NCBI RefSeq assembly: GCF_000621805.1
Contig: NZ_JHXH01000003.1
Span: forward strand, 1-64,000
Direction: 5' to 3'
Source: Ruminococcus sp. FC2018
Lineage (GTDB): Bacteria > Bacillota > Clostridia > Oscillospirales > Ruminococcaceae
Length of the DNA: 64,000 nt
A model generated the notes under the pieces. That model was not told where the DNA came from and made no database searches. It saw only the letters and a program-made list of their open reading frames with translations. Position numbers and translations under genes: made by a program. Shown here piece by piece: positions 37,109 to 47,149 of this stretch (position 1 is its first letter; each line of letters opens with the position of its first letter).

Positions 37109-37723
37109 TTATCGGTGCATATAGAAATCACACTTTGCTCCGCCCGTGCCGAGCGTCTGCGTTCTCTCGAACGTGATGCCCTCAAGATCGCCGTAACAAT
37201 AGATATCGTTGTCACAGAATGTGTGTGCTATCTCAACGCAGCCGAGCTTTTTCAGATAATCGTAATACGGGCATTTGAGTATGTCAAATCGCAGCATTTT
37301 CCTGTCTGCCGTGTGGAACTGCTGACGGAATCCCGCCTTTTCACCAAACGCTGTCTTTGCACCCGTTGCGAACATCTTCAGAAAGAAGCCTTTTCCCAGC
37401 GGCATCTTTACCATTCTCTGAAACTTCTTTGCGGACTTTTTTGCATACTCTGCCATGCCCTGCTCAAAAAGCGCTTTTGCTCTTTCGGGCACGACCGCTT
37501 TGAGTGCGAAATAGATAGCCGCAGAATTGAAGATCGCCTTTGTGTGCATCTGTTCGCTCTTTGGCACATCAGGGAATTTGTTGTGTATCTGTGCAAGCTC
37601 CTCTATTGCCCTTTTCCACACACGGCGTGTGGTCTTTTCGTCCGTCTGCGAAAGGATATGCTGTCTTATCACGCACGATGCCTTTGATTTGTTGAGTATT
37701 TTTGATGCCTCTGCTTCGTTCAT
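37109..37723 (-). CDS. ATC-hydrolase-family protein (L-2-amino-thiazoline-4-carboxylate hydrolase-like)
   Basis: The 204-residue protein has the family's C-terminal signature: CPYYDYLKKLG, then HTFCDND..YGD and a late GGAKCDF. The founding member hydrolyses the thiazoline ring of ATC in cysteine synthesis by Pseudomonas, but most relatives are uncharacterised. AGAGGGA precedes ATG 37723. It is monocistronic, under a strong promoter with a GTTAG box. Thiazoline rings also occur in siderophores such as yersiniabactin and pyochelin, so a role in processing such ligands is an attractive inference, not shown. Confidence 0.75.
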   Translation of the reverse strand: MNEAEASKILNKSKASCVIRQHILSQTDEKTTRRVWKRAIEELAQIHNKFPDVPKSEQMHTKAIFNSAAIYFALKAVVPERAKALFEQGMAEYAKKSAKKFQRMVKMPLGKGFFLKMFATGAKTAFGEKAGFRQQFHTADRKMLRFDILKCPYYDYLKKLGCVEIAHTFCDNDIYCYGDLEGITFERTQTLGTGGAKCDFYMHR

Positions 37724-37745
37724 TGTTATCCCTCTTTTTCATTGG

Positions 37746-37794
37746 GTTAGTCATATCTAACTAAAATTATAGCACACCCAGGGCAGAATGTCAA
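37746..37794 (-). promoter_or_regulatory. Promoter with box (site 4) for the ATC-hydrolase-family gene
   Basis: On the minus strand a consensus TTGACA (37789-37794), 17 bp, TATAAT (37766-37771) is followed 4 bp later by the perfect GTTAG-N6-CTAAC box (37746-37761) over the start of transcription. Confidence 0.88.
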
Positions 37795-37832
37795 CAGGTT
37801 TGATAAAAAGATTTTTATGCGCCCAAAAACGC

Positions 37833-37884
37833 TTGACAAACTGTTTTGTGTGTGCTAATATAAGTACGGTTAGTTATGCCTAAC
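37833..37884 (+). promoter_or_regulatory. Enolase promoter with box (site 5)
   Basis: TTGACA (37833-37838), 17 bp, TAATAT (37856-37861). The perfect box at 37869-37884, extended to GGTTAG / CTAACC, begins at the expected +1. Enolase would therefore be repressed by the same factor as feoAB and the transporters. Confidence 0.85.
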
Positions 37885-39327
<1,443 letters not shown>

Positions 39328-39361
39328 GACTCCATTAATACAAAACGCCTGATGAAAAGCA

Positions 39362-39395
39362 GAGCTGCTGCAACTATGCAGCAGCTCACTTTTCG
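39362..39395 (+). terminator. Enolase terminator
   Basis: An 11-bp perfect stem (gagctgctgca / tgcagcagctc) with 4-nt loop (39362-39387) is followed by a T-run. Confidence 0.85.
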
Positions 39396-39436
39396 TGATA
39401 TAAGCAAACAGTAAAATGACAGCGGAGGGAAAGCAT

Positions 39437-40258
39437 ATGACAGATACCAATCAAGCCATAACACTCGGAGATGTTCAGGAGACTGCACTGATACCGCTCG
39501 CTATAAAGGCAAGCGAAAGCCTGCGAAAGAATAACCGCATTTACGACGGTAAGGCAGTGGAGATCATAAAAGAACTCGGGATAGACACTAAAAAATATGA
39601 TAAATACTTTTCCCATGAGGGCGTTGTTTCAAGAACGATAATGTTTGACAACACGGTCAGAAAGCTGCTTGAAAAGTACCCTGATGCAAATATCATTAAC
39701 ATCGGCTGCGGTTTTGACGACCGTTTTTCCAGAGTTGACAACGGCATTGCTCATTGGTATCACATCGACCTGCCGGACTCAATAGATGTGCGCAGAAAAG
39801 TTTTTGAAGCGCACGACAGGCAGACACTTGTTGCAGCCGATCTGACTGCTGACAGCTGGACAGACAGCCTGCCTGATGACAATGTAACTGTCATTATCGC
39901 AGAAGGTCTTCTGATGTACTTTACCGAGCAGCAGGTGCGTGAGCTTTTGAAAAGGATCACAGAGCATTTCCAAAAAGGATTCGTGCTTGCCGAGCTTATG
40001 CACCCGATCGCAATGGGGAATGAAAAGATCCATGACACAGTCAAATGCACAAATGCAAAATTCACCTTTGGCACAGAAAGCGGCAAAGAACTTGAAAGCT
40101 ATTGCAGCGGCTTAAAGCTTATAAAAGAAACAAACTTTTTTGCAGAGATGAGAAAACACCATCTTGTAGGAAAGATAGGCAGCCTGTTCGCAGGAAAGAT
40201 AATGAACAGACTTGCTGTTTTCAAGTTTCAGCATGATCGCACCGAAAACCGCACTTAG
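39437..40258 (+). CDS. Class I SAM methyltransferase, LCMT/Tcmp-like
   Basis: The 273-residue protein matches the leucine-carboxyl-methyltransferase/TcmP-like family: an early R-x-x-xFD motif region (SRTIMFDNTVRKLL), SAM motif NIGCGFDDRF, a HIDLPDSIDVRRKVF segment typical of this family, and IIAEGLLMYF. Members O-methylate diverse small molecules. CGGAGGG precedes ATG 39437; the upstream ATG/ACG extension is unneeded. It lies between enolase and a bidirectional terminator. Substrate unknown. Confidence 0.85.
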   Translation: MTDTNQAITLGDVQETALIPLAIKASESLRKNNRIYDGKAVEIIKELGIDTKKYDKYFSHEGVVSRTIMFDNTVRKLLEKYPDANIINIGCGFDDRFSRVDNGIAHWYHIDLPDSIDVRRKVFEAHDRQTLVAADLTADSWTDSLPDDNVTVIIAEGLLMYFTEQQVRELLKRITEHFQKGFVLAELMHPIAMGNEKIHDTVKCTNAKFTFGTESGKELESYCSGLKLIKETNFFAEMRKHHLVGKIGSLFAGKIMNRLAVFKFQHDRTENRT

Positions 40259-40298
40259 ATCCGATAACAGGTATCATTAAAGAATCGGCATAAAGCAC

Positions 40299-40329
40299 AG
40301 CACCCGCAGACATAAGACCTGCGGGTGCT
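40299..40329. terminator. Bidirectional terminator
   Basis: An 11-bp stem (agcacccgcag / ctgcgggtgct) lies between the convergent methyltransferase (ends 40258) and ABC gene (ends 40348). Confidence 0.85.
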
Positions 40330-40347
40330 TTCTTCATATAGGTATCG

Positions 40348-42081
40348 TTACAGCTTCCAGCTGACTGCTTTTTGTCTGTCCTCAACAAAGGTCCGGTAGA
40401 TGCCCTGCTGCTGCATAAGCTCACTATGCCTGCCCTGCTGGACTATCCTGCCGCCGTCGATGACGATGATGCGGTCGGCGTGCTCAACTGTTTTTAGTCT
40501 GTGAGCGATCATGATTATAGTCTTTTCCTTTGTAAGCTCCTCGATAGCCTGCGTAAGCTCTGCCTCGTTCTCGGGGTCGACATTTGCGGTCGCCTCATCG
40601 AGAATGATTATCGGGGAGTCTTTCATTATAGCCCTTGCTATCGAGATACGCTGCTTTTCACCGCCCGAGAGCGATGCGCCGCCCTCGCCTATCACTGTAT
40701 CGTACCCGTCAGGCAGGCTCATTATAAAATCGTGACAGCGTGCTTTTTTAGCCGCCTCTATGACCCTGTCGATGCTTGCCTCGGGTGAGCCGAAACGGAT
40801 ATTGTTTGCTATCGTGTCCTCAAAAAGATATACCCTCTGGAACACAAAGCTGAAGTTTTTCATAAGGCTGTCAAAGCTGTAATCACGCACATCTCTGCCG
40901 CCGAGCTTAACGCTGCCGCCCTTTACATCCCAGAAGCGGGCAATAAGATTTGTCAGCGTGGTTTTTCCGCCGCCGGAAGGACCGACGATAGCGGTCGTTG
41001 TCTTTTCGGGTATCTTCAGGTTCACCCCGTCTATTATCATTCTGTTGTCGTATGCAAATGTCACATTTTCAAGCTCGATATCTCTCGAAGCAGGCTCGAT
41101 GTCCTCGCCGTTGATGTCCATTTCGGGAATAGCCATTATCTCGTTTGCAAGCCCGACGCAGATATCAACGCTTCGTATCAGTGCGGAGTATCCCGCCATG
41201 ATATCAAGGCTCTCGTAGACCATAAATGCACTTACCATCATCATTATGCAGTAAAGCAGGCTCATGCTGCCGTCTATGTAGAAATACACCGATGCGGCAC
41301 ACATTATAACGCCTGTCAGCTTGGTTACTATCTCCTGCAAAGCGATGAACGGGATAACATCAAATTCAAGGTGCGTGTCACATTTCTGCTTTGCCTTGAT
41401 AGTTTTTTCAAGCTTTTTTGCACGGCTGAGCGTGAGGTTGTAATTCTTGACCTCAGCTATGCCCTGCACGAACTCGATGACCGATGCAACAAGCTCCGTT
41501 TCGGCTTTCTGTCTTCTCGGCGCACCCTTGCGTGTGCTTTTCTGCATAAGCGAATTGAACAGGGTATAAACTGCGATGCCTGCTGTGAGGATAAGACCTA
41601 TGCGCCAGTCAAAAACGAACACCAATGCCGTAATTACAAATGTTGTGAGTATGCCCTGCGTAGTGAGCATTACAACTCTCGTTGCAACATCGGAGAGGTT
41701 TTCCATAGTGTTGGTTGTAACGCCTGTTATATGTCCGAGGCTGTTGTCATTGAAATATCCCATCGGCAGATAACGCATGTGCTCAGCTATCTCGATACGC
41801 TTGTTTGCACAGCAGTGAAAACCCGCTTCTGTCTGGAGCATCGTCGTTTTCATATTGATAAACAGCTGTCCGAAGAATGATGCACCGAGTATCGCAAGAG
41901 CGATGTAAATGTTTTTGTTCGTCATATCCTTGTCGATTATGCCCATAACGATAACTGCTATCGCAGATATACGCATTGCCGCAAATATCGCTTTTATAAC
42001 GCCAAGGCCTATTGCCGTATACAGCTTTTTTCTGTCCTGTCTGCCGCAGAAATCAAAGAACCTTTTAAGTGATGCAAACAT
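40348..42081 (-). CDS. Exporter-fold ABC half-transporter, subunit 2 (pair H)
   Basis: The 577-residue protein has six helices in residues 1-300, Walker A GPSGGGKTT, signature LSGGEKQ, Walker B IIILDEAT and D-loop ANVDPENE. It is closely similar over its whole length to 51131-52864, including LRYLPMGY/MRYLPMGY and the NFSFVFQRVYLFEDT segment. ATG 42081 has AAGGAGGG and overlaps the stop of the partner gene by 1 bp (TAATG). It forms a heterodimer with 42081-43844. Confidence 0.9.
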   Translation of the reverse strand: MFASLKRFFDFCGRQDRKKLYTAIGLGVIKAIFAAMRISAIAVIVMGIIDKDMTNKNIYIALAILGASFFGQLFINMKTTMLQTEAGFHCCANKRIEIAEHMRYLPMGYFNDNSLGHITGVTTNTMENLSDVATRVVMLTTQGILTTFVITALVFVFDWRIGLILTAGIAVYTLFNSLMQKSTRKGAPRRQKAETELVASVIEFVQGIAEVKNYNLTLSRAKKLEKTIKAKQKCDTHLEFDVIPFIALQEIVTKLTGVIMCAASVYFYIDGSMSLLYCIMMMVSAFMVYESLDIMAGYSALIRSVDICVGLANEIMAIPEMDINGEDIEPASRDIELENVTFAYDNRMIIDGVNLKIPEKTTTAIVGPSGGGKTTLTNLIARFWDVKGGSVKLGGRDVRDYSFDSLMKNFSFVFQRVYLFEDTIANNIRFGSPEASIDRVIEAAKKARCHDFIMSLPDGYDTVIGEGGASLSGGEKQRISIARAIMKDSPIIILDEATANVDPENEAELTQAIEELTKEKTIIMIAHRLKTVEHADRIIVIDGGRIVQQGRHSELMQQQGIYRTFVEDRQKAVSWKL

Positions 42082-43844
42082 TATGCTCCCTCCTTTACCG
42101 AGATGTGAGCGTCCCACATCTGTCTGTACAGCGCAGACTTGCCAAGCAGCTCCTGCTGAGTTCCCTCTGCCTGCACCTCGCCGTCATTGATGACGATTAT
42201 CTTGTCGGCGCTCGCTATCGTTGAAAGCCTGTGTGCTATCACGAGCAGAGTTTTGCCCGAAACGAGCCTTGCAACAGACGACTGCACGAGTGCCTCGTTC
42301 TCGGGATCGGTGTAAGCCGTTGCCTCGTCGAGAATGATTATAGGTGCGTTTTTCAGCATCGCTCTCGCTATCGAGATACGCTGTCTTTCGCCTCCCGAAA
42401 GATGTCCGCCCGCACCGCCGACAACGGTATCATAGCCCTTTTCAAGCTGCATTATGAAATCGTGGCAGCCGCAGGCTTTTGCAGCGTTTATCACTTGTTC
42501 ATCGCTCGCATTCGGGTCACCCATTCGGATATTATCCATTATCGTTTCATCGAACAGATAGTTGTCCTGCGAAACATAAGCGATGTTTTTGTTGTACTCT
42601 TCAAGCGGTATCTTTCTGATGTCTACTCCGCCTATGCTGATGCTGCCCTTGTCAACATCCCAGAAGGAAGCGATCAGCTTTGCAATAGTTGATTTGCCCG
42701 ACCCCGAAGGACCGACGAGCGCATTTACAGTGCCCTGCTTTATTTCAAGGTCAATACCGTGGAGTATCTCTTTTTCTTTGTAGCCGAATCTGACATCCTT
42801 GAGAACGATGTCCGTGCCGTTCGGCTTCTCGGTAAGCTTATCGGGACGCACAAGCTCTTCTCGTTCAAGTATCTCTGTCGCCTCGCCGATGATAGTTCCC
42901 ATTTTGGTAATGCCGTCCCAGTAAGACGATATCGTCAGGAACGGTGAAACAAGTCCCAGGGAAAGAATTATCAGCATCAGCAGGTCGTTGCCCGAAATAT
43001 TTCCGTCCATATATGCCTTTGCACCGAACGGCAAAAGTCCGAGCAGGAAGAACGGCATCAGAAGCAGCGCAAGATTCTGCCACAGATTGCAGCGGCGCAT
43101 CCATTCGATAAAGCAGTCTGCACCCTCTTTTGCGGCGGTGACGAACTTGTCGTAGCTCGTTTTGGATTTTCCGAAAGCCTTGATGACCTCGATACCGTTG
43201 ATGTATTCAACAGCCGTGTCATTGAGTTTCTTTGTCTTGACAATAGTGTTGTTGTAGCTTTCACCGCTGCCTCTCATCATAAGTGCGAAAAAGACCATTC
43301 CGACCGGCACGCACACAAGCGAGATGAGTGTCAGCTTTACGCTTATCGTCATCATGTAGATTATAAGTGCGATAGGCACGAATGTATTTGAAACGACCTC
43401 TGGTACAATATGTGCAAGTGTGGTCTCGATAGAATCCACTCGCTCGCATATGATGTTCTTATATGTTCCGCTTGACTGCGATAGCACCGAACCCAGCGGT
43501 ATCTTTGAAAGCTTTACCGTCAGCTGACGCCTGATGTTTGCAAGCACCTCAAAGGTCGCAGCGTGCGAAAGCGTTGTGGAAATGCTGTGGCAAACCCTGC
43601 AAAGCACCCAGAACACCGCCATGAATATCATATCCTTTGACACATCGCTCATTGTTGGTTTTGCTCCGACCTCGTTGAGCTCGATAAGCTTTTTTACTAT
43701 ATCCGCAAGATAGATATACGGCATTATCCCGCAAAGCACCTTGCCAAAGGCAAAAATCACACTAAGGATATAGTTTGGCTTTTTCTGCCCGGCAAACTCA
43801 GCCACCCAGCTGAGCGTGCTGCGTTTCTTTTTCTTTTGTGACAT
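42081..43844 (-). CDS. Exporter-fold ABC half-transporter, subunit 1 (pair H)
   Basis: The 587-residue protein has six helices, Walker A GPSGSGKST, signature LSGGERQ, Walker B IIILDEAT and D-loop AYTDPENE. It is a close paralogue of 52857-54608 (shared CERVDSIETTLAHI/VERIDSIETTLAHI and GCHDFIM segments). GGGAGG precedes the ATG and a perfect GTTAG box lies 20 bp upstream. Together with 40348-42081 it resembles YbtP/YbtQ and equibactin EqbK/L pairs; import of an iron chelate is the favoured role. Confidence 0.9.
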   Translation of the reverse strand: MSQKKKKRSTLSWVAEFAGQKKPNYILSVIFAFGKVLCGIMPYIYLADIVKKLIELNEVGAKPTMSDVSKDMIFMAVFWVLCRVCHSISTTLSHAATFEVLANIRRQLTVKLSKIPLGSVLSQSSGTYKNIICERVDSIETTLAHIVPEVVSNTFVPIALIIYMMTISVKLTLISLVCVPVGMVFFALMMRGSGESYNNTIVKTKKLNDTAVEYINGIEVIKAFGKSKTSYDKFVTAAKEGADCFIEWMRRCNLWQNLALLLMPFFLLGLLPFGAKAYMDGNISGNDLLMLIILSLGLVSPFLTISSYWDGITKMGTIIGEATEILEREELVRPDKLTEKPNGTDIVLKDVRFGYKEKEILHGIDLEIKQGTVNALVGPSGSGKSTIAKLIASFWDVDKGSISIGGVDIRKIPLEEYNKNIAYVSQDNYLFDETIMDNIRMGDPNASDEQVINAAKACGCHDFIMQLEKGYDTVVGGAGGHLSGGERQRISIARAMLKNAPIIILDEATAYTDPENEALVQSSVARLVSGKTLLVIAHRLSTIASADKIIVINDGEVQAEGTQQELLGKSALYRQMWDAHISVKEGA

Positions 43845-43860
43845 ATTATCCTCCCTTTCG

Positions 43861-43889
43861 ATAGTTAGTTGTAGCTAACTCTATGTCAA
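43861..43889 (-). promoter_or_regulatory. Box (site 6) and probable promoter of pair H
   Basis: The perfect box GTTAG-N6-CTAAC at 43864-43879 lies between TTGACA (43884-43889) and a weak AACTAT (43861-43866), 17 bp apart on the minus strand. A repressor here would sit inside the promoter. Confidence 0.7.
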
Positions 43890-43911
43890 AAAATATCGGC
43901 ATCAGATGCCG
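43888..43911 (-). terminator. Terminator of the TetR gene at 43902
   Basis: The hairpin cggcat / atgccg (43897-43911) overlaps the TetR stop codon and is followed on the minus strand by a T-rich run just before the next promoter. Confidence 0.75.
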
Positions 43912-44519
43912 AGTATTTTTTTCCACCCTGCTGAGAAAAACTCGTCAAGTGTTCTGGCGTAATGCATAGCCTGCTTTCTGCCAAAGCCGTGTATCACTGC
44001 CTCGAAAACTGCCGAGACATTTGCGGTGACAAGCATATGGAACTCCTGCTTTGACGGAACTTTCACGCTCATTCCATACTTTTTCATGCGTTTGAAATAA
44101 TCAAGCGTGGTACGTTCCTCAAGCATAGCCATATCGTGAACGAAGCTTTCGTATCTTGTCCCCTGCGAACAGCAGACGATAAGCCTGAACTCGTCAAAAT
44201 TGTCGTAGATATAGCTCATCAGCCACCTGGTCTCGCTCTCGCTCTCGTTCCAAAGCCTGTTGACATCGCCGCCCTTCATGACCTCATAGCCCTGTTCGCA
44301 GTATTGGTCATACATCGTCATAAGACCGTTGATCGTCGGCTCAACAAGTGCGGCAAACATCTCCTCTTTGTTGGCAAAGTGGCGGTACAGCGCACCGACA
44401 GTCAGCCCGACCTCCGAGGCTATCCTGCGCATCGACGCATTTTCAAAGCCCTGTTCAAGAAACTCTTTCTTCGCAGCGCACATCAGACTCTCATGCATTT
44501 GTGTTTTATCTTTCGGCAT
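43902..44519 (-). CDS. TetR-family regulator
   Basis: The 205-residue protein has a TetR HTH (residues 10-60: AAKKEFLEQGFENASMRRIA, TVGALYRHFANK) and a ligand-binding half. ATG 44519 follows AAAAGGAGG; upstream codons overlap the operator. It has its own promoter and two GTAAAC-N3-GTTTAC operators. It is upstream of pair H on the same strand but separated by a terminator and a second promoter. Confidence 0.9.
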   Translation of the reverse strand: MPKDKTQMHESLMCAAKKEFLEQGFENASMRRIASEVGLTVGALYRHFANKEEMFAALVEPTINGLMTMYDQYCEQGYEVMKGGDVNRLWNESESETRWLMSYIYDNFDEFRLIVCCSQGTRYESFVHDMAMLEERTTLDYFKRMKKYGMSVKVPSKQEFHMLVTANVSAVFEAVIHGFGRKQAMHYARTLDEFFSAGWKKILGI

Positions 44520-44535
44520 AGTGTTGCCTCCTTTT

Positions 44536-44610
44536 GTAAACACCGTTTACTAACATAGAACATAATAGCACCGCAGGACAGGAAAGTCAAGATTAGTAAA
44601 CAGTGTTTAC
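44536..44610 (-). promoter_or_regulatory. Promoter with two TetR operators
   Basis: TTGACT (44585-44590), 17 bp, TATTAT (44562-44567) on the minus strand. Two inverted repeats GTAAAC-N3-GTTTAC, at 44536-44550 and 44596-44610, flank the promoter with centres 60 bp apart, which suggests cooperative or looping repression by the TetR protein at 43902. Confidence 0.8.
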
Positions 44611-44654
44611 AAACATTTTACAAACTCTCCTGATGATCTTTTTGGCAAAAAGCC

Positions 44655-44716
44655 TTGACAGCCCGGAAGAAATATGCTATATTACTTTTGCGACCGTTTT
44701 ATATATTTTAGTCGCA
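44655..44716 (+). promoter_or_regulatory. Promoter and operator of the TetR/ABC operon at 44752
   Basis: TTGACA (44655-44660), 17 bp, TATATT (44678-44683). An inverted repeat tgcgac / gtcgca with 16-bp spacing (44689-44716) lies just downstream. Confidence 0.75.
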
Positions 44717-44751
44717 TAATATAAAATAAATGTTCGCAAGGAGGGAAAGCT

Positions 44752-45351
44752 ATGTCGCCAAAGCTGTTTTCTATGACCGAAAAAGCTGAGCTGAAAGAGA
44801 AAATGTTCTACTCCGGGCTTGAGCTGTTAAAGCAGCACGGAATGACGCATATGTCCGTTGAGAAGATAACTGCATCTGCGGGCATCGGCAAAAGCACATT
44901 CTATAATTTCTTTATGTCAAAAGAGGATTTTGTTATCCAGCTCATCGAGTTCAACCGTATGCGATTCTGGACAGCCGTGCAGGATATGCTGGGCGAGCGT
45001 CAAAAGCTGAGCGTCGGCGAGAGCAAGCAGGTTCTCATCTCTATCATCAACAACCAGGACAGCGTTTATCAGTATCTCACACCCGAGGACGAGAAAAAGC
45101 TCTCCGACGCAATGCCGCAGAAAGCCGAAACTGACATCGACGAGGAGAGCAAAACGCTCAACCGCCTGTTCTCGATGTTTGAAAATGTGCGTGAGGATAT
45201 TGATGCGGCGGTAATATCCAACCTGCTCAAGATACTTGCCATAACCGCAGAGAACCGTGGTTCGCTGCACGAAAGCGCATATCAGCGCACGCAGGATAAA
45301 CTGTTCGCTCTGCTGTTCGAATGCATTTTTAAGGAGGGCGGCAATGAGTAA
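44752..45351 (+). CDS. TetR-family regulator (divergent sub-type)
   Basis: The 199-residue protein has an HTH of TetR type (residues 15-60; MSVEKITASAGIGKSTFYNFF), differing from the other four regulators in lacking the CAKKEFL pattern. AGGAGGG precedes the ATG. Its last codons overlap the start of the first ABC gene by 8 bp, so regulator and transporter are co-expressed under the gcgac operator. Confidence 0.88.
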   Translation: MSPKLFSMTEKAELKEKMFYSGLELLKQHGMTHMSVEKITASAGIGKSTFYNFFMSKEDFVIQLIEFNRMRFWTAVQDMLGERQKLSVGESKQVLISIINNQDSVYQYLTPEDEKKLSDAMPQKAETDIDEESKTLNRLFSMFENVREDIDAAVISNLLKILAITAENRGSLHESAYQRTQDKLFALLFECIFKEGGNE

Positions 45352-47149
45352 AGCAAAAAAGAAAAAAGAGGGCATATCACGCCTTATGGAGCTTGCGGGA
45401 ACCAAAAAGAAAGGTCTTACCGCCGCCTGCACGCTGTCTGTTCTTTCAAGCGTATTCAAGATCATACCCTATTTTACTATATACGGTGTGCTCAAAGAGA
45501 TAATACGATGTTACTCCGCAGGTGATAAATTCGCCTTCGGCAGCGTAAGCACGCTTGTAATTATCACCGCAGTGAGTGCATTGCTTTACGGCATTTGTGC
45601 GTACTCATCGGCTATGCTTTCTCACGGTGCAGCATTCGATATACTTTACGAACTTAGAATGAAACTGATGGAGAAAATGGGACGGATATCATCGGGTTAT
45701 TACACCGCAAACACACAAGGCAGCATAAAAAAGCTGCTCATAGAAGATGTTGAGCAGATAGAGGTGTTTATTGCGCACAGTATGTGTGAAGTCGCTTCTG
45801 CGATAGCTACTCCGCTGTTCACGATAATAGTTCTTTTCATCGTTGACTGGCGGCTGACGCTTGTTTCCCTGCTGCCGATAATGCTTTCGTTCGTGATACT
45901 CGGTATGGCACTCAAGAAGCCCGACGGTGCAAAGCATCAGAAGAATATGGCTGACTGCAAGGCTAAAATGGAAGGCACGATCATCGAATACATTCACGGA
46001 ATGAGCGTGATAAAGATATTCGGCGGCACGAAAAAAGCATTCAGACGATATGAGACAGATATGAATGCTTTTACAAAGTCCGTACACGACACTGCGTATT
46101 ACAACGCAAACGGAATGGGATTGTATTACGCATTCTTCGGAGCGCAGGTGCTGTTTCTGCTGCCCGCAGCGATAATAATGCTTGGCAGCTCGGCAGGCTA
46201 TGCAGATGTGCTGCCAAAGATACTTTTCTTTCTCGTGGTATGCTCGGGTCTGAAAGAGCCGCTTGAAAACATGATGAATGTAAGCATAGACAGCACAAAA
46301 ATAAATGTCGGCTTGAAACGCATAGATGACCTGCTTGAACAGCCGGAGATAACGCTGATCGGCGAGGGAAAGACCCTGACACAATTTGATATTGGATTTG
46401 ACAAGGTGTCGTTTGCCTATGATGGCAGCGGCATTAAAGCTTGCGATGAGGTTAGTCTCAACTTACCGCAAGGCAGCTGCAATGCGCTCGTCGGTCCGTC
46501 GGGCGGAGGCAAATCGACTATCGCACAGCTTCTGCTGCATTTTTACGAGATAGGAAGCGGCTCGATAAAGATAGGCGGCGTGGATATCCGTGAGGTTACT
46601 CATTCGGAGCTTGTAAAAAACATCGCCTATGTTTTCCAGGATTCGTTCGTTTTCAGCGACACTATCGAAAACAATATCCGAATGGGAAATACCGAAGCGA
46701 GCTTTGAGCAGGTCAGGGCTGCTGCAGAAGCTGCAAACATAGCCGAAACGATAGAGGCTCTTCCGGACGGTTATCAGACTATCGTATCCGACAGCACAGG
46801 GCTTTCGGGCGGTGAAAAGCAGCGCATAGCTATCGCAAGAGCAATACTCAAAAATGCACCGATAGTTGTGCTCGACGAGGCTACCGCATATGCCGATGCA
46901 GAAAACGAGGCAAAGATACAGGACGCATTTTCAAAGCTTTCAAAGGGCAAGACAGTCATTATGATAGCTCACAGACTTAAAACTATTCAGAATGCCGACA
47001 ATATCCTTGTTATGAACGGCGGAAAGCTTGCTGCGGTCGGAAAGCATGATGAGCTTATGGACAAGTGCGAACTTTATCGTGATATGGTCAATGCCAATGA
47101 CCGCCGTGACAGCTGGACAATGAGGAGGTTATCATATGACAAAGCGTGA
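45344..47149 (+). CDS. Exporter-fold ABC half-transporter, subunit 1 (pair I)
   Basis: The 601-residue protein has six helices, Walker A GPSGGGKST, signature LSGGEKQ, Walker B IVVLDEAT and D-loop AYADAENE. ATG 45344 has AAGGAGGG; the longer frame from 45257 lies in the TetR gene. Its GVDIREV and SVIKIFGGTKKAF segments align with those of the other subunit-1 proteins. It overlaps the next gene by 14 bp and is regulated by the adjacent TetR, not by a GTTAG box. Confidence 0.88.
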   Translation: MSKAKKKKEGISRLMELAGTKKKGLTAACTLSVLSSVFKIIPYFTIYGVLKEIIRCYSAGDKFAFGSVSTLVIITAVSALLYGICAYSSAMLSHGAAFDILYELRMKLMEKMGRISSGYYTANTQGSIKKLLIEDVEQIEVFIAHSMCEVASAIATPLFTIIVLFIVDWRLTLVSLLPIMLSFVILGMALKKPDGAKHQKNMADCKAKMEGTIIEYIHGMSVIKIFGGTKKAFRRYETDMNAFTKSVHDTAYYNANGMGLYYAFFGAQVLFLLPAAIIMLGSSAGYADVLPKILFFLVVCSGLKEPLENMMNVSIDSTKINVGLKRIDDLLEQPEITLIGEGKTLTQFDIGFDKVSFAYDGSGIKACDEVSLNLPQGSCNALVGPSGGGKSTIAQLLLHFYEIGSGSIKIGGVDIREVTHSELVKNIAYVFQDSFVFSDTIENNIRMGNTEASFEQVRAAAEAANIAETIEALPDGYQTIVSDSTGLSGGEKQRIAIARAILKNAPIVVLDEATAYADAENEAKIQDAFSKLSKGKTVIMIAHRLKTIQNADNILVMNGGKLAAVGKHDELMDKCELYRDMVNANDRRDSWTMRRLSYDKA

